A DNA stretch of 16,561 nt. Source: Pseudomonadota bacterium. GTDB lineage: Bacteria > Pseudomonadota > Alphaproteobacteria > Reyranellales > Reyranellaceae. Below, in pieces: positions 16,032 to 16,561 of this stretch. The position numbers were made by a program, and so were the translations under genes. Within the stretch, counting starts at the first letter, position 1; every line of letters starts with the position of its first letter. The DNA is taken from contig JAEZHS010000524.1 in assembly GCA_023436825.1 (NCBI GenBank), positions 1-16,561 of the forward strand. The letters are read 5' to 3'. The notes beneath the pieces are model-generated. The model was not told the origin of the DNA. It did not search any database and saw only the letters and a program-made list of their open reading frames with translations.

Positions 16032-16382
16032 TTATGAGTCCCTTTTCTTGGTGAAGATGTCGAGCACCAGCGGTACCTGCTGGCCGAGCCAGATCGCCCG
16101 GTCGCGATGGTCTTCGAGGTCCTGGCCGGTGTTGGGGTGCACGAAGATCGTGAGGTCGCCGCGGTTGAGCGCCAGCCACGACAGAAGCGGTGCGAGCTGC
16201 TCGTTCTTGAACGCCACCTGGTAGCTGAAGCGCGGATGCGGGCCGACCGGCCTTTCGTGGAAGCGGCCCATCTCGATCTCGAACGTCTTCTCGATCTTCT
16301 CGCGCAAGGCTCGCGCGGGCTCGGTCGTGATGGCGTCGAAGTAGACGTGGGCGTGCCAATCCTGAATTTTCGCTGTGTCCAT
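16032..16382 (-). CDS. DOPA 4,5-dioxygenase family protein
   Basis: The 116-residue protein matches the small DOPA 4,5-dioxygenase family. Visible features are WHAHVYFD with H10 and H12, PVGPHP with H49, and the late VHPNTGQDLEDH with H82 and H92. These histidines are the conserved metal-site candidates. The founding fungal enzyme cleaves the DOPA ring in pigment synthesis, but bacterial members are mostly uncharacterised, so an extradiol-type dioxygenase on a catechol is only a possibility. The start at 16382 has GGTGAG upstream. The gene is first in a two-gene operon with the CinA-type gene, and no obvious biochemical link between the two is apparent. Confidence 0.88.
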   Translation of the reverse strand: MDTAKIQDWHAHVYFDAITTEPARALREKIEKTFEIEMGRFHERPVGPHPRFSYQVAFKNEQLAPLLSWLALNRGDLTIFVHPNTGQDLEDHRDRAIWLGQQVPLVLDIFTKKRDS

Positions 16383-16393
16383 GCGCTCACCGT

Positions 16394-16399
16394 ATCATA
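16394..16399 (-). promoter_or_regulatory. Extended -10 promoter element
   Basis: On the minus strand TATGAT (16394-16399) is preceded by TGA, giving the extended -10 form TGnTATGAT. The -35 is weak (TTCCGA, 16416-16421, spacer 16). The start would be near 16387, leaving only about five bases before the ATG at 16382. The mRNA may therefore be nearly leaderless, in which case the GGTGAG is not part of it. Confidence 0.45.
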
Positions 16400-16469
16400 T
16401 CACAGCACCCGCCTGTCGGAACCTTCTGCCGTTCCCCGATGCGAGCTTGCTTGCTAGGCTTGCCCCATC

Positions 16470-16561
16470 ATGAACTTCGATTTCTCCGACGACCAGAAGC
16501 TGCTCAAGGAGCAGGTCCGCAAGTTCCTCACCGACAAGTGCCCGACCAAGGTCGTGCGTCG
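16470..16561 (+). CDS. Acyl-CoA dehydrogenase, N-terminal fragment (cut by window end)
   Basis: Thirty codons are visible from the ATG at 16470, beginning MNFDFSDDQKLLKEQVRKFL. This is the typical first helix of the acyl-CoA dehydrogenase N-terminal domain (FxxxxEQxxLxxxVRxFL pattern). The frame is open to the window edge. No strong ribosome binding site precedes it; AGGC at 16457-16460 is the best candidate. It is divergent from the DOPA dioxygenase-family gene across 87 bases. The FAD-dependent oxidation of an acyl-CoA would fit the hydroxyacyl-CoA dehydrogenase and crotonase genes about 4 kb away, but a link is not shown. Confidence 0.75.
   Translation, partial: MNFDFSDDQKLLKEQVRKFLTDKCPTKVVR

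Overview
The window looks like an ordinary stretch of chromosome from a high-GC alphaproteobacterium, possibly of the Reyranella or Bradyrhizobium sort. That placement is an inference. It rests on the GC-rich wobble positions, the gene families, and the paired Shine-Dalgarno and GTG-start usage; no rRNA or marker gene is present to confirm it. I saw no tRNA, IS element, integrase, phage gene or CRISPR array. Fifteen protein-coding genes are supported, plus the first 30 codons of an acyl-CoA dehydrogenase that runs off the right edge.

Layout. Positions 1-413 hold no convincing gene but contain a strong-looking minus-strand promoter followed by a nested-hairpin leader that runs off the left edge. 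At 414-1472 a minus-strand pair encodes a shortened, divergent RraA-like protein and a GFA/CENP-V zinc protein. At 1532-2798 a plus-strand SDR is followed by a small exported protein of unknown function. At 2803-4748 a minus-strand pair, coupled by a GTGA overlap, encodes an LLM-class flavin oxidoreductase and an EamA/DMT exporter. Divergent from these is a large N-acyl-D-amino-acid deacylase-type amidohydrolase (4863-6554). A RhlE-type DEAD-box helicase (6824-8437) has a 170-nt leader, a His-rich tail and a 15-bp tandem repeat. It is followed by an adenylate cyclase/TolB-like/TPR protein (8570-10312).

At 10358-13373 there is an acyl-CoA-type module. A 3-hydroxyacyl-CoA dehydrogenase lies on the minus strand, divergent from a plus-strand operon of crotonase, SDR and DUF423 membrane protein with almost no intergenic space. 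The crotonase lacks both classical catalytic glutamates. The acyl-CoA dehydrogenase starting at 16470 fits the same theme but is separated by unrelated genes. At 13476-15443 is a second class III cyclase, this one membrane-bound with an extracytoplasmic Cache-type sensor. Its promoter carries two tandem 11-bp repeats and an inverted repeat at the start site. At 15549-16382 a minus-strand pair encodes a CinA C-terminal (PncC-type) amidohydrolase and a DOPA 4,5-dioxygenase-family protein.

Most of the window is routine catabolism and signalling. I found no clearly new defence or mobile system. The points most worth checking are the structured leader at the left edge, the regulatory region of the Cache cyclase, the crotonase active site, the eroded RraA-like protein and the 5' region of the helicase gene.
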